Shown piece by piece: positions 1-8,384 of a stretch of DNA of 64,000 bases (the first letter of the stretch is position 1; every line of letters starts with the position of its first letter). Source of the DNA: CAVZYN01 sp963779515. Lineage in GTDB: Bacteria; Pseudomonadota; Alphaproteobacteria; Rhizobiales; Hyphomicrobiaceae. The position numbers were made by a program, and so were the translations under genes. The notes beneath the pieces are model-generated. The model was not told the DNA's origin. It did not search any database and saw only the letters and a list, made by a program, of their open reading frames with translations. The stretch covers positions 1 through 64,000 of the forward strand of contig CAVZYN010000006.1 of assembly GCA_963779515.1 (NCBI GenBank), in the 5' to 3' direction.

Positions 1-99
1 AGCTTGCGCGGTCCACGTGTGTCGTCTCACATAACCCAGCCAGAATACCATCCCAGGCTTGTTGACGACGTCCATACTCGGTGGCGCGGACACACCCGC

Positions 100-113
100 T
101 TGATTTGAGACAA
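100..113 (+). promoter_or_regulatory. FixK/FNR-like box (one mismatch) upstream of cbpA
   Basis: The 14-mer TTGATTTGAGACAA matches the FixK/FNR consensus TTGA(T/C)-N4-(A/G)TCAA except for one base in the right half-site. It lies about 87 bp before the cbpA start, a workable distance for an activator site. Perfect boxes of the same type occur elsewhere in the window, which makes this weaker one more credible, but a single mismatched site could also be chance. Confidence 0.4.
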
Positions 114-199
114 GGTTCCTAACCACCTGAGCTTTAGGGGTAGGGATGTTTACCGAACAAAGACACCGGCACAGGACGCCAGCCATAGTGTGACAGGCG

Positions 200-1147
200 A
201 TGCAATTCAAAGACTACTATAAGATTTTGGGGATCGAAAAGAGCGCGACGCAAGATGAAGTCAAGCGCTCCTATCGCAAGCTCGCGCGGAAGCTCCACCC
301 AGACATCAACAAGGACCCCAAAGCCGAATCCCAATTCAAAGAACTAAGCGAAGCGTACGAAGTTCTCGGCGACGTAGATAAACGTGTTGCCTACAATCAA
401 CTCGGCCAAGAGCGAACAGCAGGAGAAGAGTTCAGGCCGCCACCCAATTGGGATGAAGGTTTCGAATACTCCGGAGCGAGACGCCAGGCCGCCGAACCCG
501 AATTCAGCGACTTCTTTGAACAATTGTTTGGAGACGCTCGCCGGCACGGACGTCCCTCCCAAGGAAGAGCTGATTTTCACGCCCGGGGCGAAGATCACCA
601 TGCCAAAATTGTAGTTGACCTTAAAGATACCTTTGCCGGGGCGACGCGTGCTCTATCTCTCCGCGTTCCACATCTCGACGAAAGCGGTCACGTCAGCGTG
701 CGCGATCGAACGCTGAATGTTCAAATTCCAAAAGGAGTGACGGAGGGTCAGAGCATACGACTTAAGGGACAAGGAGCACCAGGCGTTGGCCGTTTGCCCT
801 CCGGGGATCTCTATCTCGAAATACAGTTCAAGCCGGACCCACTTTATCGACCGGTTGGGCGCGACCTTTATCTTGAGCTCCCGGTAGCGCCTTGGGAGGC
901 CGCGCTCGGGGGCAGCGTTAAGGTGCCGACGCCGATGGGACCGATCATACTGAAGATTCCGGCAGGCTCATTTCATGGCCGGGAAATGCGGATCAAAGGC
1001 CGCGGTATCCCAGCCAGCGAGCCAGGGGATCTTTATGCCGTTCTTAAGATCGCATTACCGCCGGCGGATAGCGCGGAGGCGAAAGCAGTCTATGAAAACA
1101 TGGCGCGCGAACTGCCATTTAATCCGCGCGCCCATCTGGGAGTCTAA
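200..1147 (+). CDS. cbpA: DnaJ-like co-chaperone / curved DNA-binding protein CbpA
   Basis: A 315-residue J-domain protein of the CbpA type. The J domain is at about residues 4-70 with the diagnostic HPD triad at 33-35, which stimulates the ATPase of DnaK. A linker (about 70-140) leads to two C-terminal peptide-binding beta domains (about 140-300). The cysteine-rich zinc region of true DnaJ is absent, as expected for CbpA. The next gene, five bases downstream, encodes the modulator CbpM, so the pair forms an operon. In E. coli CbpA also binds nucleoid DNA in starved cells; whether that applies here is inference. A near-consensus FixK box lies upstream. Confidence 0.93.
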   Translation: MQFKDYYKILGIEKSATQDEVKRSYRKLARKLHPDINKDPKAESQFKELSEAYEVLGDVDKRVAYNQLGQERTAGEEFRPPPNWDEGFEYSGARRQAAEPEFSDFFEQLFGDARRHGRPSQGRADFHARGEDHHAKIVVDLKDTFAGATRALSLRVPHLDESGHVSVRDRTLNVQIPKGVTEGQSIRLKGQGAPGVGRLPSGDLYLEIQFKPDPLYRPVGRDLYLELPVAPWEAALGGSVKVPTPMGPIILKIPAGSFHGREMRIKGRGIPASEPGDLYAVLKIALPPADSAEAKAVYENMARELPFNPRAHLGV

Positions 1148-1152
1148 GGGCC

Positions 1153-1497
1153 ATGGCTGATAAACTGTCACCCAGCCTACCTTCCGAAATCATCGATCCA
1201 GGGTCCATGCACACGCTTGAGAACCTATGCCAGTCCTGCAACGTCGACGCCGACTGGATTGTCGCCCTGGTGGAGCACGGTGTCGTTGAACCCGCCGGCC
1301 AATCTCGTTTGGATTGGCAGTTCGAAAGCGTTAGCGTCGTTCGTGTCGCAAAAGCAAAACGGCTCGAGCGTGATCTCAACCTCAATCCGCCAGGCGTCGC
1401 TTTGGTTCTCGATCTCCTCGACGAGATCGATCAACTTCGATCACGATTGAGGTCTCTGGAAGGGACCAGCGCTATCGAACAGACGGCACAGGAATAG
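1153..1497 (+). CDS. cbpM: Chaperone modulator CbpM
   Basis: A 114-residue protein with a MerR-like helix-turn-helix region (about residues 20-70: a CNVDADWIVALVEHGVVEP segment) followed by a helical tail. This is the pattern of CbpM, which binds the J domain of CbpA and blocks both its co-chaperone and DNA-binding activities. The gene starts five bases after cbpA, the usual arrangement. Identification rests on this adjacency plus the N-terminal segment. Confidence 0.82.
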   Translation: MADKLSPSLPSEIIDPGSMHTLENLCQSCNVDADWIVALVEHGVVEPAGQSRLDWQFESVSVVRVAKAKRLERDLNLNPPGVALVLDLLDEIDQLRSRLRSLEGTSAIEQTAQE

Positions 1498-1576
1498 GCG
1501 GCAACCGTGTCTGCGATACTCATGCGTTAACGCTCATCGCCGCACATGGGGCGCTTGCATCGCGGAAGACCAGAAC

Positions 1577-1999
1577 ATGAAAGATCTATTTCGCCGTTTG
1601 GCTGAGCGTACGGCGCATACTGCTGGGTCACCTTGGACCTTCCTGATAGCCATTCTCACAATCGGTGTGTGGGGCGTGACTGGACCCTACTTCAAATACT
1701 CGGACACATGGCAGCTATTCATCAACACCGGCACGACGATCATCACGTTCCTGATGGTATTCTTGATTCAAAACACACAAAATCGAGAAACGAGAATTGT
1801 TGCCTTGAAGCTGGATGAACTTTTGCGCGGAGTCGAAGGGGCCAGAACCGGTCTTGTTCAACTTGATCACATGTCCGACGATGAACTCGAGATAGTTCAG
1901 CAAGAGTTCACGCAAATGCGTGACAAGTACGCGCCACTCATTGATGACGATCTGGCGCACGTCCGGCGCGAGCTGATAGCCCGAAAACGACGCGACTAG
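1577..1999 (+). CDS. Low-affinity iron permease family small membrane protein
   Basis: A 140-residue protein with two hydrophobic segments (about residues 20-38 and 48-64) and the conserved stretch FLIQNTQNRE, then a soluble helical tail. This is the bacterial version of the low-affinity iron permease family (PF04120). The family name comes from yeast Fet4, and transport by the short bacterial members is unproven. It follows cbpM after about 80 bases and may be transcribed with it. Confidence 0.8.
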   Translation: MKDLFRRLAERTAHTAGSPWTFLIAILTIGVWGVTGPYFKYSDTWQLFINTGTTIITFLMVFLIQNTQNRETRIVALKLDELLRGVEGARTGLVQLDHMSDDELEIVQQEFTQMRDKYAPLIDDDLAHVRRELIARKRRD

Positions 2000-2145
2000 A
2001 GATAACCTATGCATGCCCTCGAAGGAATGTGCCAAACGGCGCTATGTCACCGCTGCGCTGAATACGCGCTCAGCAACCATCATAATTTAGCGCACGAAAG
2101 GCCAACGCCCAACTGGCGTGCGTCGCAATATATGCGAACCTTCTC

Positions 2146-2159
2146 TTGATGCCGATCAA
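2146..2159 (+). promoter_or_regulatory. Perfect FixK/FNR box
   Basis: TTGATGCCGATCAA is an exact palindromic match to the FixK/FNR consensus. It lies in the 295-base gap between the iron permease-like gene and the small gene at 2295, about 136 bp before that start. It probably activates the small gene, and possibly phaC, at low oxygen. Confidence 0.75.
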
Positions 2160-2294
2160 GGTGTTTCAATGCGACCGCGCCATTGTGCAATTTTACACAC
2201 GCAACATGTCATTGCGGTTGGCGGGTTCGGAACTGACGCCTGATCGTTGACAAGACTGCTCAGAACCCGAGGTAGCTCGAGGAACCAGAATGCC

Positions 2295-2564
2295 ATGATC
2301 AGTCTCGAAGATTGCATCGCGATGTGCGGGCTGACGGAGGACGAAGTGCTCGCCATCGCCGAGCATGAGCATATCCCAGAAATCGCAGCAGCCGCACTCG
2401 CGAACTACCTACTAAACAAAGAACATGGCCGCGAACAGATACGCGACATGATTCGGGACGACATCCGCGGCGCGCTCAGACGCGACGACCGTGCGCACGC
2501 TCGTGAGCTCTTGATGGCGCTTCGACACTTCATAACGAGCTATCCGGAGTCACCGAACCAATAG
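2295..2564 (+). CDS. Small conserved protein of unknown function
   Basis: An 89-residue soluble acidic/helical protein. I chose the ATG at 2295 because a GAGGA Shine-Dalgarno-like run sits about 12 bases upstream and the protein then begins MISLEDCIAMCGLTEDEVLA; an in-frame start at 2247 would add 16 residues with no clear ribosome site. The N-terminal half, with the pattern ISLEDCI-x-MCGLTEDE-x-x-AIAEHEHIPEI, resembles a short helix-turn-helix-like or helical motif seen in small rhizobial proteins near FixK-regulated genes, but I do not recognise a named family. A perfect FixK box lies upstream. Confidence 0.75.
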   Translation: MISLEDCIAMCGLTEDEVLAIAEHEHIPEIAAAALANYLLNKEHGREQIRDMIRDDIRGALRRDDRAHARELLMALRHFITSYPESPNQ

Positions 2565-2632
2565 GTGCGTACCAACCCGTCGCCGACGTTGTGCCTCTAG
2601 TTGGGGTCGTCTGGATCCTCAGGTCCTCAAAA

Positions 2633-2646
2633 TTGATTTAACGCAA
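2633..2646 (+). promoter_or_regulatory. Weak FixK/FNR-like site upstream of phaC
   Basis: TTGATTTAACGCAA has a perfect left half-site but two mismatches in the right half. It lies 54 bp before the phaC start. Included only because other sites in this block are strong; it could be chance. Confidence 0.22.
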
Positions 2647-2699
2647 GCACTTGGAGATCCGTGGCGACTAGGTATTGAGACGTCAAGCGCGCTCGGAGC

Positions 2700-4598
2700 A
2701 TGTTGATGTCGTCAAAACCAGTGCCCGTGAATCCGGTGCAGGACGCCGCGCCAAAGAGGACTGATCCAGCCCAACCGGACGTCAAGGATCACTCTGCCAA
2801 GGCACCGCCCCTTTCTCGACCGGCCAACCTCGGAATGTCAGTGCGGCGCGATCTGGAGCGCAATTCCTATGCAGCAACGGCATTCGGTGAAGTCCTGGAC
2901 CGCTCGCTCCATGCAACTCAGGCGCGTTTCACGGCGGGGCTCTCGCCTGCATCGCTGATCAGCGCGTATTGGGATTGGGCCGCGCATCTCGCCTCATCGC
3001 CTGGCAAGCAACTCCAACTTTTAGAAAAGGCGGCCAGAAAGTCTGCACGCCTCGCGCGTCACACCGCGCAATGCACTCTTCAGACCCAGCATGGCGAGTC
3101 TTGCATTAAGCCTCTACCGCAAGATCGCCGCTTCGAAGCTGATGCATGGCAGGAGTTTCCGTTTAACCTCATGTATCAGTCTTTCCTGCTTCAGCAGCAG
3201 TGGTGGCACAACGCCACGACTGGCATTCGTGGTGTCACGAAACAGCACGAACGCGTCATGTCGTTCGCCACGCGACAAATCCTCGACATGTTCTCGCCGT
3301 CGAACTTCGTGTTCACCAACCCAGTTGCCCTAAAACGCACTTTCCAGCAGGGGGGCATGAACTTGATCCGCGGGGCGCAGAACTTCACTGAGGACTGTGA
3401 GCGCCACATCAGCGGTAAGAAGCCCCTAGGTGCCGAGGAATTCGAGGTTGGACGCAACGTCGCCATCACGCCGGGAAAGGTCATTTACCGCAATCAACTG
3501 ATTGAACTCATTCAGTACGAACCCACGACTGCGCAAGTACGACCTGAGCCGATCCTCATCGTTCCGGCTTGGATCATGAAGTACTACATTCTCGATCTGT
3601 CACCGGAGAACTCTCTCGTCAAATATCTGACCGAGCAAGGTTTCACGGTCTTCATGATCTCCTGGAAGAATCCAGGACCGGAGGATCGAGACCTTGGGAT
3701 GGAGCATTATCGTGAGCTCGGCGTAATGTCGGCACTCAAAGCCGCGGCAGCCGTGGTTCCGGATACGCCCATACACGCCGTCGGCTATTGTATCGGCGGA
3801 ACACTGCTCGCCATGGTCGCTGGTGCGCTAGGCCGGGATGGTGACGAAAGACTGAAAACCATGACACTTCTCGCCGCGCAAACGGATTTTCACGAGGCGG
3901 GTGAACTGATGCTGTTCATCAACGAGAGTCAGCTATCGCTGCTAGAGGATCTCATGTGGGAGCAGGGCTTTCTCGATACGAGTCAGATGGCCGGTGCATT
4001 TCAAATGATCCGTTCCAACGATCTTGTGTGGTCGAGGATGGTACAGCAGTACCTGATGGGCGAGCGCGAACCGATGTTCGACATGTTAGCGTGGAATGCC
4101 GACGCAACGCGCATGCCCTATCGCATGCACTCAGAGTACCTCCGACATCTTTTCTTGGACAACGATCTGGCTGAAGGACGATGCATGGTTGGCGGTAAGA
4201 CCGTCGCCTTGACGGACATTCGCCCGCCCATCTTCACCGTCGGCACGACCCGCGATCACGTTGCGCCATGGCAATCAGTCTATAAGATCCATCTTCTAAC
4301 CGACACGGACGTAACGTTTGTCCTGACCACCGGCGGTCATAATATGGGGATCGTCTCCGAGCCTGGCATCAACAAGCGCAGCTTCCAAGTCTTGACCAAG
4401 CGTGCCACGGAGCCCTTCGCAGATCCAGACGCTTGGCAAGCGAAGGCGCCACGAAAGCAAGGCTCGTGGTGGCCGGAATGGGTGACGTGGCTCCGGAATC
4501 GATCTGGGCCGCTGCAAACTCCACCTTTCATGGGTGCGCCGAAAGCCGGTTATGGCGTGATCAGCGAGGCGCCAGGAACCTACGTGCTGCAGGCGTAG
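2700..4598 (+). CDS. phaC: Class I poly(3-hydroxyalkanoate) synthase PhaC
   Basis: This enzyme polymerises (R)-3-hydroxyacyl-CoA into storage polyester on granules. The 632-residue length fits a class I synthase with a proline-rich extended N-terminus. An N-terminal PhaC domain precedes an alpha/beta-hydrolase fold with the lipase-like box GYCIGG, in which Cys364 is the nucleophile. The catalytic Asp lies in TTRDHVAPW and the His in GGHNMGI, near the C-terminus. ATG codons at 2700 and 2706 are both possible starts. It stands alone, without phaA or phaB; many rhizobia carry several phaC copies, and one placed among microoxic genes fits carbon storage when oxygen limits respiration. Confidence 0.95.
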   Translation: MLMSSKPVPVNPVQDAAPKRTDPAQPDVKDHSAKAPPLSRPANLGMSVRRDLERNSYAATAFGEVLDRSLHATQARFTAGLSPASLISAYWDWAAHLASSPGKQLQLLEKAARKSARLARHTAQCTLQTQHGESCIKPLPQDRRFEADAWQEFPFNLMYQSFLLQQQWWHNATTGIRGVTKQHERVMSFATRQILDMFSPSNFVFTNPVALKRTFQQGGMNLIRGAQNFTEDCERHISGKKPLGAEEFEVGRNVAITPGKVIYRNQLIELIQYEPTTAQVRPEPILIVPAWIMKYYILDLSPENSLVKYLTEQGFTVFMISWKNPGPEDRDLGMEHYRELGVMSALKAAAAVVPDTPIHAVGYCIGGTLLAMVAGALGRDGDERLKTMTLLAAQTDFHEAGELMLFINESQLSLLEDLMWEQGFLDTSQMAGAFQMIRSNDLVWSRMVQQYLMGEREPMFDMLAWNADATRMPYRMHSEYLRHLFLDNDLAEGRCMVGGKTVALTDIRPPIFTVGTTRDHVAPWQSVYKIHLLTDTDVTFVLTTGGHNMGIVSEPGINKRSFQVLTKRATEPFADPDAWQAKAPRKQGSWWPEWVTWLRNRSGPLQTPPFMGAPKAGYGVISEAPGTYVLQA

Positions 4599-4768
4599 TA
4601 AGTTGGCGCTCATCAGGCAGACCCAGGGACGCCAATAAGCTCACCAAACCGTTTGACGCTAATCAGTGCCGCGAGGACGCAAGTACTGCTCTTTCTTTTC
4701 CCGGGCCGCATCATCTGTTCCGCCCGTTTCGTCGGATTGGGCCTGGCCTGAGGAAAGTTGACTGAAAC

Positions 4769-5887
4769 GTGCTCAGCAGCGCCACAAGGGATGGACGGCT
4801 TGAACTCGCGGCGTCTGGTGCCTGGACAGCAGTGCATGCCGCCGAACTCGATAGGCTGATCGATGAACTGACGCCGGGCGCAGGGGCTTCGAGTGTTGCG
4901 ATCGACATGAATCGCATCGAGGCGTTCGATACATTTGGAGCGCGGTTGCTCGTTCGTATGACCGACAACTCGCGCAAACAAGGTGTGACGCTCCAGATTG
5001 TCGGGCTTTCCGAGCGCTTCTCGGGATTATTGGATGCCGTCAGGCACGGCTGCGACCAACCATCCGCGACCTTGACAGTGGGAACCAAAAATTTTTCTCG
5101 CCTCGCAGTCCTGCGTCAGCAATTCACGGCAACGGGCCAAGACCTCACGTCTCTGCTCAACATGCTCGGCGCGATTGGTTGTGCCATTGCTCATGTCGCA
5201 TCGCATCCCAGAACATTTCGCCTGACCTCGGCTATCCATCATTTGGATCGCATCGGTTGGCAGGCAGTACCGATCATCTTGCTCATCACGTTCCTGATCG
5301 GTTGCATCATTTCGCAACAAGGCTTCTTCCACTTCCGCCAATTCGGTGCCGATGACTACGTCGTCGATATGGTCGGCATTCTCGTACTCCGTGAAATCGG
5401 AGTTCTCATCGTCGCGATCATGGTCGCGGGGCGCTCTGGAAGTTCCTGCACGGCCGAACTTGGCTCCATGAAAATGCGCGAGGAGATCGACGCATTGACG
5501 ACAATGGGCCTCGACCCTGTCGAAGTTCTGATATTGCCGCGCGTTGTGGCGCTGCTTTGCGCGCTCCCGATCTTGGTATTTCTTGGCTCGATGTCGGCTC
5601 TCTACGGTGGCGGCCTCGTGGCATGGCTCTATGGCGGCATGAGCCCAGACATCTTCATTGCGCGCCTCAGGGATGCGATCTCGATTACCCATTTCAAAGT
5701 CGGAATGATCAAGGCGCCTTTTATGGCATTGGTCATTGGCGTGGTGGCTTGTTCAGAAGGGCTGCAGGTGCGCGGTAGTGCGGAATCACTAGGGCTACGA
5801 ACAACAGCTTCCGTCGTGAAGGCCATTTTCCTCGTCATCGTCTTAGACGGTGTATTCGCCATATTCTTTGCCTCGATCGGGATGTGA
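4769..5887 (+). CDS. mlaE: MlaE-type ABC transporter permease with N-terminal STAS domain
   Basis: A 372-residue inner-membrane permease of the MlaE family. Residues 1-105 form a STAS-like domain, a fused equivalent of MlaB. Residues 145-372 hold the MlaE permease core with about five membrane segments and the family motif QQGFFHFRQFGADDYVVDMV. With the next two genes it makes an Mla/MCE lipid transporter moving phospholipids between the inner and outer membrane. The start is a GTG about 14 bases after a GAGGAAAG ribosome site. It overlaps the ATPase gene by four bases, so translation is coupled. Confidence 0.92.
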   Translation: MLSSATRDGRLELAASGAWTAVHAAELDRLIDELTPGAGASSVAIDMNRIEAFDTFGARLLVRMTDNSRKQGVTLQIVGLSERFSGLLDAVRHGCDQPSATLTVGTKNFSRLAVLRQQFTATGQDLTSLLNMLGAIGCAIAHVASHPRTFRLTSAIHHLDRIGWQAVPIILLITFLIGCIISQQGFFHFRQFGADDYVVDMVGILVLREIGVLIVAIMVAGRSGSSCTAELGSMKMREEIDALTTMGLDPVEVLILPRVVALLCALPILVFLGSMSALYGGGLVAWLYGGMSPDIFIARLRDAISITHFKVGMIKAPFMALVIGVVACSEGLQVRGSAESLGLRTTASVVKAIFLVIVLDGVFAIFFASIGM

Positions 5888-6684
5888 ACGCCATGCTGGA
5901 CGGCACAGAGACTCCCATCGTCACAGTCCGTGACTTGGTGATCGGCTTCGGCGATCGCACGGTCCTCGACCATCTGTCGATCGATGTCGAACGCGGCGAG
6001 ATCCTTGGTTTTGTCGGAGGATCGGGCAGCGGCAAATCCGTTCTGCTGCGATCGATCATTGGGCTAATTCCGAAACGGCAAGGCCGGATTGCGGTGTTCG
6101 ACCAGGATGTCGATGCCATAACAGATGTCGATCGCCGCGCGTTGCAACGGCGGTGGGGTGTCTTGTTTCAGCACGGAGCGCTGTTCTCGGCGCTGTCGGT
6201 TCGAGAGAACGTCAAATTTCCAATGCGCGAGCATCTGCGGCTCTCAGAGCGCAGCATGGATGATGTTGCCTTGACAAAGCTCGCCATGGTCGGATTGACC
6301 TCACGCGATGCGGAAAAGCTACCGTCTGAGTTGTCGGGCGGCATGACCAAGCGCGTCGCCTTGGCACGAGCCCTCGCCCTCGACCCCGAAATTGTGTTTC
6401 TCGATGAACCCACGTCAGGGTTGGATCCAATCTCCGCCGGCGACTTTGACGCGCTTATCCTCACCCTCCAAAGGACACTCGGATTGACCGTTTTCATGGT
6501 CACGCATGATCTTGAGAGCCTGCGGACCGTGTGTGACCGGATCGCGGTGCTAGCAAATGGAAAGGTGGTGGCTATCGGGCCGCTTTCAACCATTCTCAAG
6601 AGTGATCACCCCTGGGTCAAAGCCTATTTCCGGGGCAGGCGCGGACACGCGATCGAACAACGGCAAACAGCGGTTTCGACTTGA
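5884..6684 (+). CDS. mlaF: MlaF-type ABC transporter ATP-binding protein
   Basis: A 266-residue ATPase for the MlaE permease. Walker A is GGSGSGKSVLLR (about residues 41-52), the signature is LSGGMTKRVALARAL, and Walker B is IVFLDEPTSGLD, followed by the H-loop THD. The methionine-threonine in the signature (SGGMTKR) is typical of the MlaF branch. It begins with a GTG overlapping the mlaE stop; an ATG nine bases on is an alternative start. Confidence 0.93.
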   Translation: MNAMLDGTETPIVTVRDLVIGFGDRTVLDHLSIDVERGEILGFVGGSGSGKSVLLRSIIGLIPKRQGRIAVFDQDVDAITDVDRRALQRRWGVLFQHGALFSALSVRENVKFPMREHLRLSERSMDDVALTKLAMVGLTSRDAEKLPSELSGGMTKRVALARALALDPEIVFLDEPTSGLDPISAGDFDALILTLQRTLGLTVFMVTHDLESLRTVCDRIAVLANGKVVAIGPLSTILKSDHPWVKAYFRGRRGHAIEQRQTAVST

Positions 6685-6693
6685 GGATGCACG

Positions 6694-7815
6694 ATGGAAA
6701 TTCGAGCGCGCTACATTTTGATTGGCTTCTTCACTCTCGCGGTCGTCATCGGCGGATTTGGATTCGTCTATTGGTTGAACAATGCCGGGGCTATGACCCA
6801 GCGGGCAATCTATCGCATTCGCTACGAGAAAAGCGTAGCCGGCCTGCTCAAGGGATCAGCTGTACTCTTCAACGGTATCCGCGTTGGTGAAGTGAACAGC
6901 CTTGATCTGGCAGTCGATAATCCGAGGCAAATCATCGTTTCGGTTGCTATCGATCGACGGACTCCCATGCGCGCGGACACGCGTGCTGCGATCGAATTTC
7001 AGGGCCTCAGCGGTGCGCCTGTCGTGTCGCTGTTCGGAGGCACCTCGACGGCTCCAATGCTCGAGCCAATGGGCAACGCTCCGCCTCTGCTCGTTGCCGA
7101 CGCCAATACAGGCCAGAACATGACCGAGTCTGCGCGCGAGACCCTGCGCCACATCGATGCCGTCGTGGCCGACAATGCGGACCCACTGCGGAAGCTGATC
7201 GCAAATATCAACACGTTTTCCGATGCGCTTGCGCGTAACTCGGATCGGGTCGACGGGATTGTTTCCGGGTTGGAGCGATTGACGGGTGGCGGGCCGAAGA
7301 CAACGCCGCGGATCTTCGATTTGTCAGCAGGCGATAACTTCGCCCATCTTGAGAAGCTGCCGCCGGGCCAACTTCTGATTCCAGAGCCAACCTCGCTCAG
7401 CATCTTCGATTCCGACAAGATTATAATTCGAGGGGACCCCGAGCAGAAGCCACACTTTGAGCATGCGCAGTGGCCAGATGTGCTTCCCAAAGTTCTGCAA
7501 ACGCGGCTGATACAGAGTTTTGAAAAGGCTGGTTACTTCCGCGTCATTGGAAGAGCTCCTGAGGGGATGACCGCCGATCATCAATTGCTGGTCGATGTTC
7601 GCAAGTTCCACATCGCGCACATCAAAGACACGGTGGCAGAGGTGGAGCTTGCCGCAAAGATTGTCCGCAGCGATGGCCGGATTGCCAGCGCGAAAGTGTT
7701 TGAAGCGACCATCCCCATGAACGCCATCGACGCTACCGCTGCGGCAGCTGCACTCGATCAAGCCTTTGGCAAAGTCATCACCGGCCTGGTGCCATGGGCC
7801 TGCTCCGCCATGTGA
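6694..7815 (+). CDS. MlaD-like MCE protein fused to an ABC-type transport auxiliary domain
   Basis: A 373-residue periplasmic protein anchored by one N-terminal membrane helix (about residues 8-28). An MCE/MlaD domain follows (about 38-115), which in the family forms a hexameric ring for phospholipid transfer. After a linker, the C-terminal half (about 210-373) has the features of the auxiliary lipoprotein family of PqiC/YmbA (PF03886): a PTSLSIFDSDKIIIRG segment, then a conserved beta region. The fusion replaces a separate lipoprotein, an arrangement seen in several alphaproteobacteria. It starts ten bases after mlaF. Confidence 0.88.
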   Translation: MEIRARYILIGFFTLAVVIGGFGFVYWLNNAGAMTQRAIYRIRYEKSVAGLLKGSAVLFNGIRVGEVNSLDLAVDNPRQIIVSVAIDRRTPMRADTRAAIEFQGLSGAPVVSLFGGTSTAPMLEPMGNAPPLLVADANTGQNMTESARETLRHIDAVVADNADPLRKLIANINTFSDALARNSDRVDGIVSGLERLTGGGPKTTPRIFDLSAGDNFAHLEKLPPGQLLIPEPTSLSIFDSDKIIIRGDPEQKPHFEHAQWPDVLPKVLQTRLIQSFEKAGYFRVIGRAPEGMTADHQLLVDVRKFHIAHIKDTVAEVELAAKIVRSDGRIASAKVFEATIPMNAIDATAAAAALDQAFGKVITGLVPWACSAM

Positions 7816-7859
7816 GACCAATTCAACGTAAGCACTATTGTCAAACCTCGGAGATTATC

Positions 7860-8360
7860 ATGAGAGTCCTCAAACAAATCACAACGCCGACCGCCATGTT
7901 AGCCACGGCGCTCACTGCTCTCTGCATTGCGAACCTCTCGCCCGCAACTGCGGCGGACTCGCCAACCGTTGCCGCACTCCTCGGCGCCTGGAGTGGAGGC
8001 GGGAGCATTCGGTACACCGACGGGAGCGGCGAAGCCATTCGATGCACCGCTTATTATACCGGCGGCGGCACTGAGCTGCGCATGGCGATCCAGTGCCAGA
8101 GCAAGACTAATCCCATCCACATTCGCAGCCGGCTCCGAATCGACGGCACGCGGGCGTCCGGCGACTGGGAAGAGCGAACTTTTAATGCAAGCGGCGCTGC
8201 CTCCGGCCAGGCAGGCAGTGGCAGCATGTCACTCAACCTCTCCGGCGGCGGCTTCAGTGGCTCCATGGCGGTCTCGTTCAGCAAATCGCGCCATACGGTC
8301 AACATCTCCACCCAGGGCATCGCCATGAGCAGGGCGATGATCACGCTGGACCGCCGTTGA
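7860..8360 (+). CDS. Secreted protein of unknown function
   Basis: A 166-residue protein with a clear signal peptide (about residues 1-31, cleavage near ATAA-DS) and a mature part rich in Gly, Ser and Thr that looks like an all-beta fold. The mature region starts LLGAWSGGGSIRYTDGSGE and has two cysteines that could pair. The ATG at 7860 is preceded by GGAG; an upstream in-frame start at 7794 would put the signal peptide inside the protein. It follows the Mla genes by 45 bases, so it may be an envelope accessory of that transporter. This is inference from position. Confidence 0.78.
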   Translation: MRVLKQITTPTAMLATALTALCIANLSPATAADSPTVAALLGAWSGGGSIRYTDGSGEAIRCTAYYTGGGTELRMAIQCQSKTNPIHIRSRLRIDGTRASGDWEERTFNASGAASGQAGSGSMSLNLSGGGFSGSMAVSFSKSRHTVNISTQGIAMSRAMITLDRR

Positions 8361-8384
8361 ACAGGGGGCCAGATGTTTGGCTGC

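Noticed and set aside
2633..2646. Strong FixK control of phaC
   Set aside because: The site has two mismatches in one half, so I list it only as weak.
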